DNA of 13,651 nt from Haloferacaceae archaeon (GTDB taxonomy: Archaea; Halobacteriota; Halobacteria; Halobacteriales; Haloferacaceae): contig JAHENP010000352.1 of assembly GCA_018609965.1 (NCBI GenBank), forward strand, positions 1 through 13,651, read 5' to 3'. Each line of letters begins with the position of its first letter. The first letter of the stretch is position 1. Position numbers and translations under genes: made by a program. Below are positions 5,992 to 12,291 of the stretch, piece after piece. A model generated the notes under the pieces. That model did not search any database. It worked only from the letters and a program-made list of their open reading frames with translations, and was not told where the DNA came from.

Positions 5992-6537
5992 TCAGAACAA
6001 CACACCCTCCAACGCGTCGACACCGAGAACGTAGACGCCCGCCAACAACAGTTCGAACGACAGCGTCCCGACCGCCGACAGAACGACGAACCGCCGCGGC
6101 TCCAACTCCGACAGCCCCGCCGGCACGGTCAACATCCCGCGGGTGAACAGGAGTGTGTTCGACACCGGGACGACGACCGCCCCCCACCGGTCGAACCAAC
6201 CGTCGAACCGGTCGAGCGACTCCTCGCTTACCCGGAACCACCGTTTCTCGAGGAGGTACTCCCGGCCGCCGCGTTTCGCGAGCAGGAACAACGCTGTCTG
6301 GCCGACGGTCGCACCGCAGACCGCGACGCCGATCACGCCCGCGATGGTCGCCGGCTCCGTCCCGAGCAACACCAGACTCCCAGGAACAATCAGCTCCGAG
6401 GGCATGAAGTACATCAACATCGCCCCCTCCAACACGAACACGGCGAGCAACGCGAGCAGTGCGAACTCCGAGTCGAGCAACGACCGGAGGACCGCCGGCA
6501 TCTCGTCGACGAACTGACTCTGGAGCGGGACCGCCAT
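5992..6537 (-). CDS. DedA-family (VTT/SNARE-associated domain) membrane protein
   Basis: A 181-residue integral membrane protein. DedA proteins act in envelope homeostasis, and some members are proposed or shown to translocate polyprenyl-phosphate or phospholipid carriers; the substrate here is unknown. Hydrophobic segments are at about 25-45, 48-60, 64-87, 118-142 and 149-175. The acidic residue E38 and E48 lie in the first paired segment (LEGAMLMYFMPSEL). The later segment NTLLFTRGMLTVPAG (127-141) matches the conserved Arg/Pro/Ala-Gly region of the family. A GTG start at 6558 is possible, but I prefer the ATG at 6537: minus-strand ATTTATC is centred 29 nt before it, while it would lie only about 8 nt before the GTG. 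Confidence 0.85.
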   Translation of the reverse strand: MAVPLQSQFVDEMPAVLRSLLDSEFALLALLAVFVLEGAMLMYFMPSELIVPGSLVLLGTEPATIAGVIGVAVCGATVGQTALFLLAKRGGREYLLEKRWFRVSEESLDRFDGWFDRWGAVVVPVSNTLLFTRGMLTVPAGLSELEPRRFVVLSAVGTLSFELLLAGVYVLGVDALEGVLF

Positions 6538-6562
6538 CTGTGTCGGGGTAACGCACACCTCG

Positions 6563-6569
6563 ATAAATC
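6563..6569 (-). promoter_or_regulatory. Leaderless promoter of the DedA-family gene
   Basis: Minus-strand ATTTATC (plus GATAAAT) is centred about 29 nt before the ATG at 6537. It decides the start codon in favour of 6537 over 6558. Confidence 0.55.
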
Positions 6570-6637
6570 GTTTGTCGTTCTCGCTCGTCGTTTGCCGGCC
6601 CGGCCGTCAGGAGTCGGTCGACGGAGCGGTCGACGCC

Positions 6638-7579
6638 TCAGACGCCGCGCGTCTGGAGCTGTTCTTCCTCGGGCAGGTCGGCGTTGGCGTCGCCCTGCAT
6701 CCCGTCGCCGGCGCGCTGGGCAATCTCCGCGAGCCGTTCGGGGTCGTCCCAGTTGTTGACCGCCTCGACGATTGCCGTCCCCATCGCCTCCGGGTTCTCT
6801 GCGCCGAAGACGCCGGAGCCGACGAAGATCCCGTCACAGCCGTGGTGCATCATCAGCGCCGCGTCGGCGGGCGTCGCAATCCCGCCGGCCGCGAAGTTGA
6901 CGACCGGGAGCCGGCCGAGTTCGGCCGTCTCGTGGACCAGATCGATCGGCGCCTCGTGTTCACGGGCCCACTTCTCGCGTTCGTCGCGGTTCATCCCGTT
7001 TAGCTCCCGGATCGCGCCCTTGATGTTGCGCTGGTGGTGGACGGCCTGGTTCACGTCGCCCGTGCCGGCCTCACCCTTCGTCCGGATCATCGCTGCCCCC
7101 TCGTTCACGCGGCGCAGCGCCTCCTGGAGGTTGCGCGCGCCACAGACGAATGGTGCGGTGAACTCCCGTTTGTCGATGTGGTAACGGTCGTCGGCGGGCG
7201 TGAGCACCTCGCTCTCGTCGACCATGTCGACGCCCAACGCCTGGAGGATCTCCGACTCCTTCACGTGGCCGATCCGGGACTTCCCCATCACCGGGATCGA
7301 CACCTCGTCGATGATCTCCGGCACGACGTTCGGGTCCGGCATCCGGGCGACCCCGCCGCGTTTGCGGATGTCTGCCGGCACCGACTCCAACGCCATCACC
7401 GCGACCGCACCGCAGTCCTCGGCGATCCGAGCCTGCTGTGCGTTGACCACGTCCATGATCACGCCGCCCTTCTGCATCCGGGCGAACCCACGCTTGACCG
7501 TCTCCGTTCCGTGTTCCGGCTCGGCCGCGATCTCCTCGATTGCGCCGCCGATGTCGTCCGGACCGTCGCCTTTGCTCAT
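6638..7579 (-). CDS. pdxS: Pyridoxal 5'-phosphate synthase, PdxS subunit
   Basis: A 313-residue TIM-barrel subunit of the DXP-independent vitamin B6 route. With ammonia released from glutamine by PdxT, it builds PLP from ribose 5-phosphate and glyceraldehyde 3-phosphate. Numbering is offset by 19 from the Bacillus enzyme, and the expected residues are in place: D43 (IMDV), K100 ([10 protein letters not shown], Schiff base with ribose phosphate) and K168 ([11 protein letters not shown]). The phosphate-binding GGIATPADA and the FVGSGVF loop are intact at 232-240 and 252-258. Residues 120-140 include a short family-typical [16 protein letters not shown]-like box lies 27 nt upstream of the ATG. 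The glutaminase gene pdxT is not in this window, so it must be encoded elsewhere. Confidence 0.97.
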   Translation of the reverse strand: MSKGDGPDDIGGAIEEIAAEPEHGTETVKRGFARMQKGGVIMDVVNAQQARIAEDCGAVAVMALESVPADIRKRGGVARMPDPNVVPEIIDEVSIPVMGKSRIGHVKESEILQALGVDMVDESEVLTPADDRYHIDKREFTAPFVCGARNLQEALRRVNEGAAMIRTKGEAGTGDVNQAVHHQRNIKGAIRELNGMNRDEREKWAREHEAPIDLVHETAELGRLPVVNFAAGGIATPADAALMMHHGCDGIFVGSGVFGAENPEAMGTAIVEAVNNWDDPERLAEIAQRAGDGMQGDANADLPEEEQLQTRGV

Positions 7580-7603
7580 GAACGTATCCAGGGGTTGTAG
7601 CCA

Positions 7604-7610
7604 CTTAACC
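7604..7610 (-). promoter_or_regulatory. Leaderless promoter of pdxS
   Basis: Minus-strand GGTTAAG is centred about 27 nt before the ATG at 7579, within the 66-bp gap after the uncharacterised gene. It gives pdxS its own promoter. Confidence 0.55.
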
Positions 7611-7645
7611 GGATTGATGATTCTGGTGTCGCCGTGGCCGTCCGG

Positions 7646-8368
7646 CTACCCGTCGTAGGGCCGGTAGATCGAGAGCTGTCTGTCCGGGTGGTCTTGTTCG
7701 AGGTTCGCCAGGAACTGTTGGGTCGCTTCGACCAGTCCCTCACGGTTCGCGAACGTGACCGAGTCGATCCTGTAGGCAGGTGGAATCTCCTCGATCGTCG
7801 CGCTCTGGAACCCCTCAGACTGGAAGACACGGAACCGCTCGCGAGGCTTTCGAACCCGCTCTGGGTCGTCGGGCGCGAGGTTGAACTCGCCCAGGATCGT
7901 GCCGAGTTCACCGCCAGCCCCCGTGGTCAGTCCGCCCTCGGTGAAGACGAACACCACCGCGTCGCTGACGGCGGCGAACGCGACCGACTGTCTCGGGACC
8001 GCCATTCCTGGCGTCGATCCGTCCGACTCGTCGAGCGTCGGAATGTCGATGTCCGTCGCCAGAAACGCGCGAACGCCCAACTGGTCCCGGAGCTGTGAGC
8101 AGAACGCCTGCAGCACGGCCTCGTAGTCGCCGCGGCCGTCGTCCGTGACGTGTTCGTCCGGATCGAACAACGGGTCATCTGCGAACCGCGTCCGGAGCTT
8201 GTCTGCGTCGTCGTACGCGTATTTCGCGTCGAACGCCGTGTACGGCCCCATCACGTACACGAAGAACTCCCGATCGAGCGTCTCGTCGTCTGGCTCCGGC
8301 GCGTCCGACTGAACACGAGAAAACACCGTCTCTCCGTCGTAGTTGTAACCGTACCCGCGTTTGCTCAT
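7646..8368 (-). CDS. Uncharacterised protein with a nucleoside-deoxyribosyltransferase/TIR-like appearance
   Basis: A 240-residue soluble, acidic protein that I cannot assign to a characterised family. After a 30-residue polar N-terminus, the strand EFFVYVMGPYTAFD (34-47) recalls the first strand and GP turn of nucleoside 2-deoxyribosyltransferase-like folds. A long acidic helix and VRAFLATDIDIP (99-110) form a second strand. FAAVSDAVVFVFTEGGLTTG (131-150) followed by AGGELG (151-156) recalls the SDAVV strand and the Gly-x-x-x-Glu-x-Gly catalytic helix; E154 is then the candidate catalytic Glu. The C-terminal third has an IEEIPPAYRIDSVTF stretch. If the fold is right, it may act on a nucleotide, nucleoside or NAD. 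It diverges from a winged-helix gene across three inverted repeats. The fold is inferred from motifs only. Confidence 0.75.
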   Translation of the reverse strand: MSKRGYGYNYDGETVFSRVQSDAPEPDDETLDREFFVYVMGPYTAFDAKYAYDDADKLRTRFADDPLFDPDEHVTDDGRGDYEAVLQAFCSQLRDQLGVRAFLATDIDIPTLDESDGSTPGMAVPRQSVAFAAVSDAVVFVFTEGGLTTGAGGELGTILGEFNLAPDDPERVRKPRERFRVFQSEGFQSATIEEIPPAYRIDSVTFANREGLVEATQQFLANLEQDHPDRQLSIYRPYDG

Positions 8369-8382
8369 TGTATCTGGATACA
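8369..8382. promoter_or_regulatory. Perfect palindrome abutting the start codon of the uncharacterised gene
   Basis: TGTATC (8369-8374) and GATACA (8377-8382) form a perfect inverted repeat with a 2-nt centre. It lies immediately before the minus-strand ATG (8368) and downstream of the predicted TATA box, around the expected transcription start. A bound repressor here would block initiation. Confidence 0.55.
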
Positions 8383-8390
8383 GTATGTCC

Positions 8391-8399
8391 CCATAAACC
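8391..8399 (-). promoter_or_regulatory. Leaderless promoter of the uncharacterised gene
   Basis: Minus-strand GGTTTATGG is centred 27 nt before the ATG at 8368, the spacing for leaderless transcription. Confidence 0.6.
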
Positions 8400-8400
8400 A

Positions 8401-8415
8401 GTTGTTATGTACAAC
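8401..8415. promoter_or_regulatory. Inverted repeat between the divergent promoters
   Basis: GTTGT (8401-8405) and ACAAC (8411-8415) are perfect arms around TATGT. The element sits just upstream of the minus-strand TATA box and about midway between the two divergent genes, a position suited to an activator or shared operator. Confidence 0.4.
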
Positions 8416-8422
8416 CCAAATA

Positions 8423-8445
8423 GATTAGCAATCGTTAAGCTAATC
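8423..8445. promoter_or_regulatory. Operator-like inverted repeat over the winged-helix gene promoter
   Basis: GATTAGC (8423-8429) and GCTAATC (8439-8445) are perfect 7-bp arms separated by 9 nt, giving a 16-bp centre spacing suited to a dimeric winged-helix protein. The right arm and spacer (GTTAAGCTAATC) overlap the A/T-rich box 26-37 nt before the ATG at 8471, which is the likely TATA element. This suggests autoregulation. Confidence 0.55.
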
Positions 8446-8470
8446 AGAGAGGCCACCCGTACTGGGTAGT

Positions 8471-9052
8471 ATGAGCAACGCGAGTCACTCGTCTAAACCG
8501 ACGGAGCGACTGGACGAGGGGAACGTCGAAGAGTACACCGAGCAGTCGTTGTTCGGCGGGAAGATCGACTCACTGGCGGCACACGTCGCGCGGAAACAGG
8601 CGCTGGCAGATCCGTTCAGATACAGCGTGTTGCACCTCGTCTACGAGTACGGGCGGGTGTCGCGGAAGCTGCTCGCCCGCGAGACCGGGCGGGACGGGAA
8701 CGACCTCCAACACCACCTCCGGGAGTTGTTGCAGACGAATCTGATCGGCGAGGTGCCGGCACCAGAGGACGCGGACGGCCGCCAGACGTTCTACCGGATC
8801 ACGACCCTCGGGAGACAGGAGATCGCGAGCGACATCGAGCACGTGCGCGGTGGGCGGCAACACGAGCGCCGGTTCGAACGGTTCGACGACACCGCGTTCG
8901 ACGACAGCGTCGACGGTATCGAGAGAGTGCCGGCAGACGAGAGCAACGAGATTGACCCAGAGAAGCTGAACGAACACCAGGCGGGGATCAAGACGAAGAG
9001 CTGTGGGCTGTCACAGGGGTCAGGCCAGTCGCCGGCAGCGGGAGACGACTGA
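8471..9052 (+). CDS. Winged-helix transcriptional regulator
   Basis: A 193-residue protein with one DNA-binding domain at about residues 42-122. The order is ALADPFRYSVLHLVYEYG (helix 1), VSRKLLARETG (helix 2), NDLQHHLRELLQTNLI (recognition helix), and a wing ending in QTFYRITTLGRQEI. This is the ArsR/MarR-like pattern common in haloarchaeal regulators. The N-terminal 40 residues are polar. The C-terminal tail (about 130-193) is charged and probably disordered, and no ligand-binding domain is visible; C178 is the only Cys. The A of the next gene's ATG is the last base of this gene's TGA (TGATG), so the two are translationally coupled. The large palindrome over its own promoter suggests autoregulation and possibly control of the divergent gene. 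The target is inferred, not shown. Confidence 0.85.
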   Translation: MSNASHSSKPTERLDEGNVEEYTEQSLFGGKIDSLAAHVARKQALADPFRYSVLHLVYEYGRVSRKLLARETGRDGNDLQHHLRELLQTNLIGEVPAPEDADGRQTFYRITTLGRQEIASDIEHVRGGRQHERRFERFDDTAFDDSVDGIERVPADESNEIDPEKLNEHQAGIKTKSCGLSQGSGQSPAAGDD

Positions 9053-9909
9053 TGGCTGTCGAGACCACAGTCGGCGTCGTGTTCGGGTTCGACGACGTGT
9101 TGGCCCCCGACTCGACGACGGTGTTGCTCGAACAGAACGAGATCGACTCCGAGACGTTCTGGGCAGAGGAGTTCCAGCGTCGCGTCACCGAGGGGTACGA
9201 TCCGACGACGGCGTGCCTCACCACGTTGCTGGCGGAGATCGGCGAGGACGGCCGGCTGGGGCGACTGACGACCGACGACCTCCGGGCGGTCGGAGCCGAG
9301 TTAGACGACCGGCTGTTCGACGGTGTCGAGGGACTGTTCGAGGATCTCCACGAGATCGCCGACGGTTACGACGGCGTGCGTGTGGAGTGTTACGTCGTCT
9401 CCGAGGGACTCCGGTCGATTCTGACGGGGACGAGTCTCGCAGACGAGTGTGCCGCCGTCTACGGCTCGGAGTTGGCAACGGACGGAGACAGTCGGGTGAC
9501 AGGTGTTCGTCGGCCGCTCTCGTTTACCGACAAGACGAAGTGCCTGTTCGAGATCAACAAGGGGATCGAGCGGACAGAGACCCGACGGAACCCGTACGCA
9601 GTCAACGAGTCAGTCGACACGGAGGATCGGCCGATTCCGTTCGAGAACGTCGTCTACGTGGGTGACGGGATCACTGACGTGCCGTGTTTCTCGCTGGTGA
9701 AGGAGCGCGGCGGTCGTGTGTTCGGGGTGTTCGACGAGAACGAACGGTCGATCAAGCAGCGAGTCGCTCGGGATGTCGGCGCGCCACAGCGCGCGGAGAA
9801 CCTCAATCCGCCACGGTACACCATGTCGTCGCGGCTCGGCTCGTTGCTCCGGCTGACAGTCGAGGGGCTGTGTGCCGAACGCGAGATTGACGGACTGGAG
9901 GCGCTCTGA
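9052..9909 (+). CDS. HAD-superfamily protein lacking the usual Asp nucleophile
   Basis: A 285-residue cytoplasmic protein with a HAD phosphatase core. Motif I reads VVFGFDDVLAPDSTT (9-23): where HAD enzymes have DxD, the first Asp is Gly12 (codon GGG, 9085-9087), while D14 is kept. Motif II is the strand CYVVSEG with S117. A motif III Lys candidate is K161 or K163 in SFTDKTKCLFEINKG. Motif IV is VYVGDGITDVPCFS (201-214) with D205 and D209. Residues 25-100 are a helical cap. The close match of motifs II-IV to active HAD proteins makes the loss of the nucleophile notable. It may be a pseudo-phosphatase that binds a phosphorylated ligand, or may use another residue. It is translationally coupled to the winged-helix regulator, so it may sense a metabolite for it. 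Confidence 0.85.
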   Translation: MAVETTVGVVFGFDDVLAPDSTTVLLEQNEIDSETFWAEEFQRRVTEGYDPTTACLTTLLAEIGEDGRLGRLTTDDLRAVGAELDDRLFDGVEGLFEDLHEIADGYDGVRVECYVVSEGLRSILTGTSLADECAAVYGSELATDGDSRVTGVRRPLSFTDKTKCLFEINKGIERTETRRNPYAVNESVDTEDRPIPFENVVYVGDGITDVPCFSLVKERGGRVFGVFDENERSIKQRVARDVGAPQRAENLNPPRYTMSSRLGSLLRLTVEGLCAEREIDGLEAL

Positions 9910-9915
9910 GGAACC

Positions 9916-9982
9916 CCGAGAGTCGCCGGGGGCGTGTCGTCACAACCCCGTGCAACTCGGCACATACGGACCGAGAGTCGCC
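9916..9982. repeat. 12-bp direct repeat after the HAD-like gene
   Basis: CCGAGAGTCGCC occurs at 9916-9927 and again at 9971-9982, and a degenerate CCGGGAGACGCC follows near 9990. The copies lie in the 141-bp gap between the HAD-like gene and the exported protein. Confidence 0.5.
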
Positions 9983-10050
9983 ACGAGCGGCCGGGAGACG
10001 CCGCCACCGTCTCACCCCCTCTTGTTCCCGGCGCCGTTGGGTCGACTCGC

Positions 10051-10395
10051 ATGAGAACCAAGCTAGCCGCACTCGTGGTCGCCCTGCTCGTCGGTGGTGC
10101 CGGTGCTGCCGCCGCGACCGGCGGAGTGGGTGCGATCGGTGCCGCCAACGAGCCGCTGTCAGACCGTCCTGCAGACGTGGACGCCGACGCCGAACTCGAC
10201 AACGACACCGTCACGCTCGTCGTGACGGACGCGGAGACCGCCTACCAGGGTGTGAATGTCTCCGTCGACGACGAGCGTGTCGGCACCACGGACGCGAACG
10301 GGACGGCTCCGCCGGCGGTCCCCGCAGACGGGTCGGCCCACCACTCTCGACGCGACGCCGTGGCGGTTGGAGTTTCTAGACGGCCGTTCGCGTAG
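10051..10395 (+). CDS. Short exported protein, possibly truncated by frameshift
   Basis: A 114-residue product. MRTKLAALVVALLVGG plus an Ala-rich stretch (1-33) is a clear signal peptide. Residues about 50-85 (NDTVTLVVTDAETAYQGVNV and then VDDERVGTTDANG) resemble a beta-sandwich, carboxypeptidase-regulatory-like or Ig-like repeat found in haloarchaeal surface proteins. After NGT the sequence becomes Pro/His/Arg-rich and unlike the domain. The +1 frame over 10333-10381 instead reads TTLDATPWRLEFLDG, so a frameshift is likely and the original protein may have been longer. The frame stays open upstream to 9934, but the ATG at 10051 gives the signal peptide. It converges with trpS, 77 bp away. 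The function is unknown. Confidence 0.55.
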   Translation: MRTKLAALVVALLVGGAGAAAATGGVGAIGAANEPLSDRPADVDADAELDNDTVTLVVTDAETAYQGVNVSVDDERVGTTDANGTAPPAVPADGSAHHSRRDAVAVGVSRRPFA

Positions 10396-10472
10396 ATAGC
10401 GGCTCGACGCGGGCCACACTCCGAGACACCAGTGACCCGGAGACCCGTCGCCGAGCGTCCCGCGCCGACAGA

Positions 10473-12215
10473 TCAGTCGGCGTCGGAGGCGACACCGCGG
10501 CGAGACGCGCCGACATCCAGATCAATGTCGAGATCCGCGAGCAGCTCGGCGGCCTCTTCCCGTTTCTCCTGGTGGTCTTCGAGGAACTCCCGCATCAGCT
10601 CGGCGGCCTGTTCCTTACAGCCGCCACAGAGCCGTTCGCCGCCGGCACACTCGTCGTAGACGCGCTGTGCGAACTCGTCGTCGTCGGCCGACAGGAGGTA
10701 GGCGTACAGTTCGTACACCGGACACTCCTCGGGTTCGCCGCCCAACTCGCGTTGTTTCTCGGCGGTCGATCGGCCGCCGGTCGTGGCGGCTTTCACCTTG
10801 TCGTAGCCGTCCTCGGGGTCGTCGAGCAACGAGATGTGGCTCGCCGGCACCGACGAGGACATCTTCCCGCCGGTCAACCCCGTCATGAACCGGTGGTACA
10901 GCGAGGAGGGGGCGACGAACCCGTAGCCGCCGTTGTCGAGTTCCACCTCGCGGGCGAGATCTGCGGCCTCGCTCCGGGAGAGTTCGAACGTGTCGACGTG
11001 GGCGTCGAAGACGCGTTTCTCCCCGTCGATCGCCTCGATCAGCGCGTCGAACGCCTCGGGGTCGGCGTTGCGGTCGAGCAGCCGGACGCGGGGGCGCAGC
11101 GGCTCCATCCCGGCGTTGCGGAGCTTCTCGACGACCCGCTCCCGGGGACCGGTCAGCTCTGCGGCCACGTCGTGGTCCGCGAGCCAGTCGGCGGCGTCCG
11201 TACACCGCGGTCGGTCGGGGTCGTCGGCCCACGTCTCGCGGGCGGCGTACGCCTCGTCCAACAACGACAGTTCGGCGGTGTCGGCCGCGAAGCTGGCGTA
11301 CGCCTCGGTCACCTTGAAGTAACGCATCCGGGCGGCCAGGTCACGGGCGAGCCGGACGTGTGGGTCCTGATCTGGCCCGACCGGGATGACCGTCGGCTTG
11401 GGCTCGTCCAACTGCGGGTAGAGGATGTCCGCCATCTGGGTGACGACCGACTGCATGTGTGAGACGCTGGTCTCGCCGTCGAAGCCGTAGATCGACTCGA
11501 ACTCCGAAAACCGGGCGTTGCCGCCGAGTTCGAACGCCAGCTCCTGGAGCCGGTCGTTCGTCGACTGGCGGTAGAGTTCTCCCGCCTCGGGGTCGAAGCC
11601 GAGCGCGACCAACGACAACAGGTAGTCGCGGGCGTGTTCGTCGATCTCGTCCCAGGAGAGCCCGCGGGCGGCGTGTGCCTCTAAGTCGGCGATCAGCCCG
11701 TAGGTGTCCGCGCCGCGCTCCTGGTGCCAGATCAGTTCGTCAAAAACGAGCTTGTGGCCGACGTGTGGGTCGCCGGTGGGCATGAACCCGGACAGCGCCG
11801 CCGCCGGCTCGTCGTTCGCCAACGCCCGGGCGACCGGGCCGTAGTTCCGGTGGCCGAAGATCACCCGCCGGCGCATCAGGTAGTGGGGCGCGGGCACGTC
11901 GTCGATCACCGCTCGGAAGTCCTCGATCCCGAACTCCCTGAACAGGTTCTCGTAGTCGCCGACCGTGGCCGACCCCCAGGGGTCGAGCGTGACGCCGTCC
12001 GCGCCGTCGTCTGTGTCCGTCCCGCCGCCGGCGTCCGTCCCGCCGTCCGTCCGGGGACGACGTTCGTCGCCGGTCGCGTCGCGCTCGTCGGGAGTCGCGT
12101 CGCGTTCGTCGCCGGTCGCGTCGGTTGCGTCGGGCGAGCGCCACCACGCGCCCGACTGACCGCGGTCGTCGTCGGGCTGTGCCTGGTCGGGCGCGTCGTG
12201 GTCTCGGTCGCGCAT
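10473..12215 (-). CDS. trpS: Tryptophanyl-tRNA synthetase
   Basis: A 580-residue class I synthetase that charges tRNA-Trp for translation. With the ATG at 12215, the HIGH-type motif is PHVGH at about 150-154 (FMPTGDPHVGH) and KMSKS appears as KMSSS at about 451-455 (GLTGGKMSSSVP). MQSVVTQMADILYPQ and PVGPDQDPHVRLARDL are also typical archaeal TrpRS regions. Near the C-terminus three Cys residues (about 523, 530, 533, in CAGGERLCGGC) may bind a metal. An open TTG start at 12266 exists, but a TATA-like box 29 nt before 12215 points to the ATG. The first 75 residues are a variable acidic extension with three repeats of an ATGDERD-type heptad, encoded by 21-bp DNA repeats. It lies 76 bp after endA on the same strand. 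Confidence 0.96.
   Translation of the reverse strand: MRDRDHDAPDQAQPDDDRGQSGAWWRSPDATDATGDERDATPDERDATGDERRPRTDGGTDAGGGTDTDDGADGVTLDPWGSATVGDYENLFREFGIEDFRAVIDDVPAPHYLMRRRVIFGHRNYGPVARALANDEPAAALSGFMPTGDPHVGHKLVFDELIWHQERGADTYGLIADLEAHAARGLSWDEIDEHARDYLLSLVALGFDPEAGELYRQSTNDRLQELAFELGGNARFSEFESIYGFDGETSVSHMQSVVTQMADILYPQLDEPKPTVIPVGPDQDPHVRLARDLAARMRYFKVTEAYASFAADTAELSLLDEAYAARETWADDPDRPRCTDAADWLADHDVAAELTGPRERVVEKLRNAGMEPLRPRVRLLDRNADPEAFDALIEAIDGEKRVFDAHVDTFELSRSEAADLAREVELDNGGYGFVAPSSLYHRFMTGLTGGKMSSSVPASHISLLDDPEDGYDKVKAATTGGRSTAEKQRELGGEPEECPVYELYAYLLSADDDEFAQRVYDECAGGERLCGGCKEQAAELMREFLEDHQEKREEAAELLADLDIDLDVGASRRGVASDAD
12061..12123. repeat. In-frame 21-bp tandem repeat in the trpS N-terminal extension
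   Basis: Three 21-bp units at 12061-12081, 12082-12102 and 12103-12123. Units 1 and 3 are identical; unit 2 differs at a few bases. They encode consecutive heptads of the DATGDER type, in a region outside the conserved synthetase core, so length change here would keep the frame. Confidence 0.85.
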
Positions 12216-12240
12216 CCGTCGGTCGGTTGGCCGCTGTCGT

Positions 12241-12248
12241 GCAAAAGC
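12241..12248 (-). promoter_or_regulatory. Leaderless promoter of trpS
   Basis: Minus-strand GCTTTTGC is centred about 29 nt before the ATG at 12215, inside the 76-bp gap after endA. It supports the ATG over the upstream TTG at 12266. Confidence 0.45.
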
Positions 12249-12291
12249 GTTCGCTTCGCTCGACAAGTTGTCACACGGTGTCGGGTTGCCG

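Noticed and set aside
5200..6759. Long plus-strand reading frame across repeats, GNAT and DedA genes
   Set aside because: Antisense shadow: composition is unlike a haloarchaeal protein, and the minus strand carries two well-matched families.
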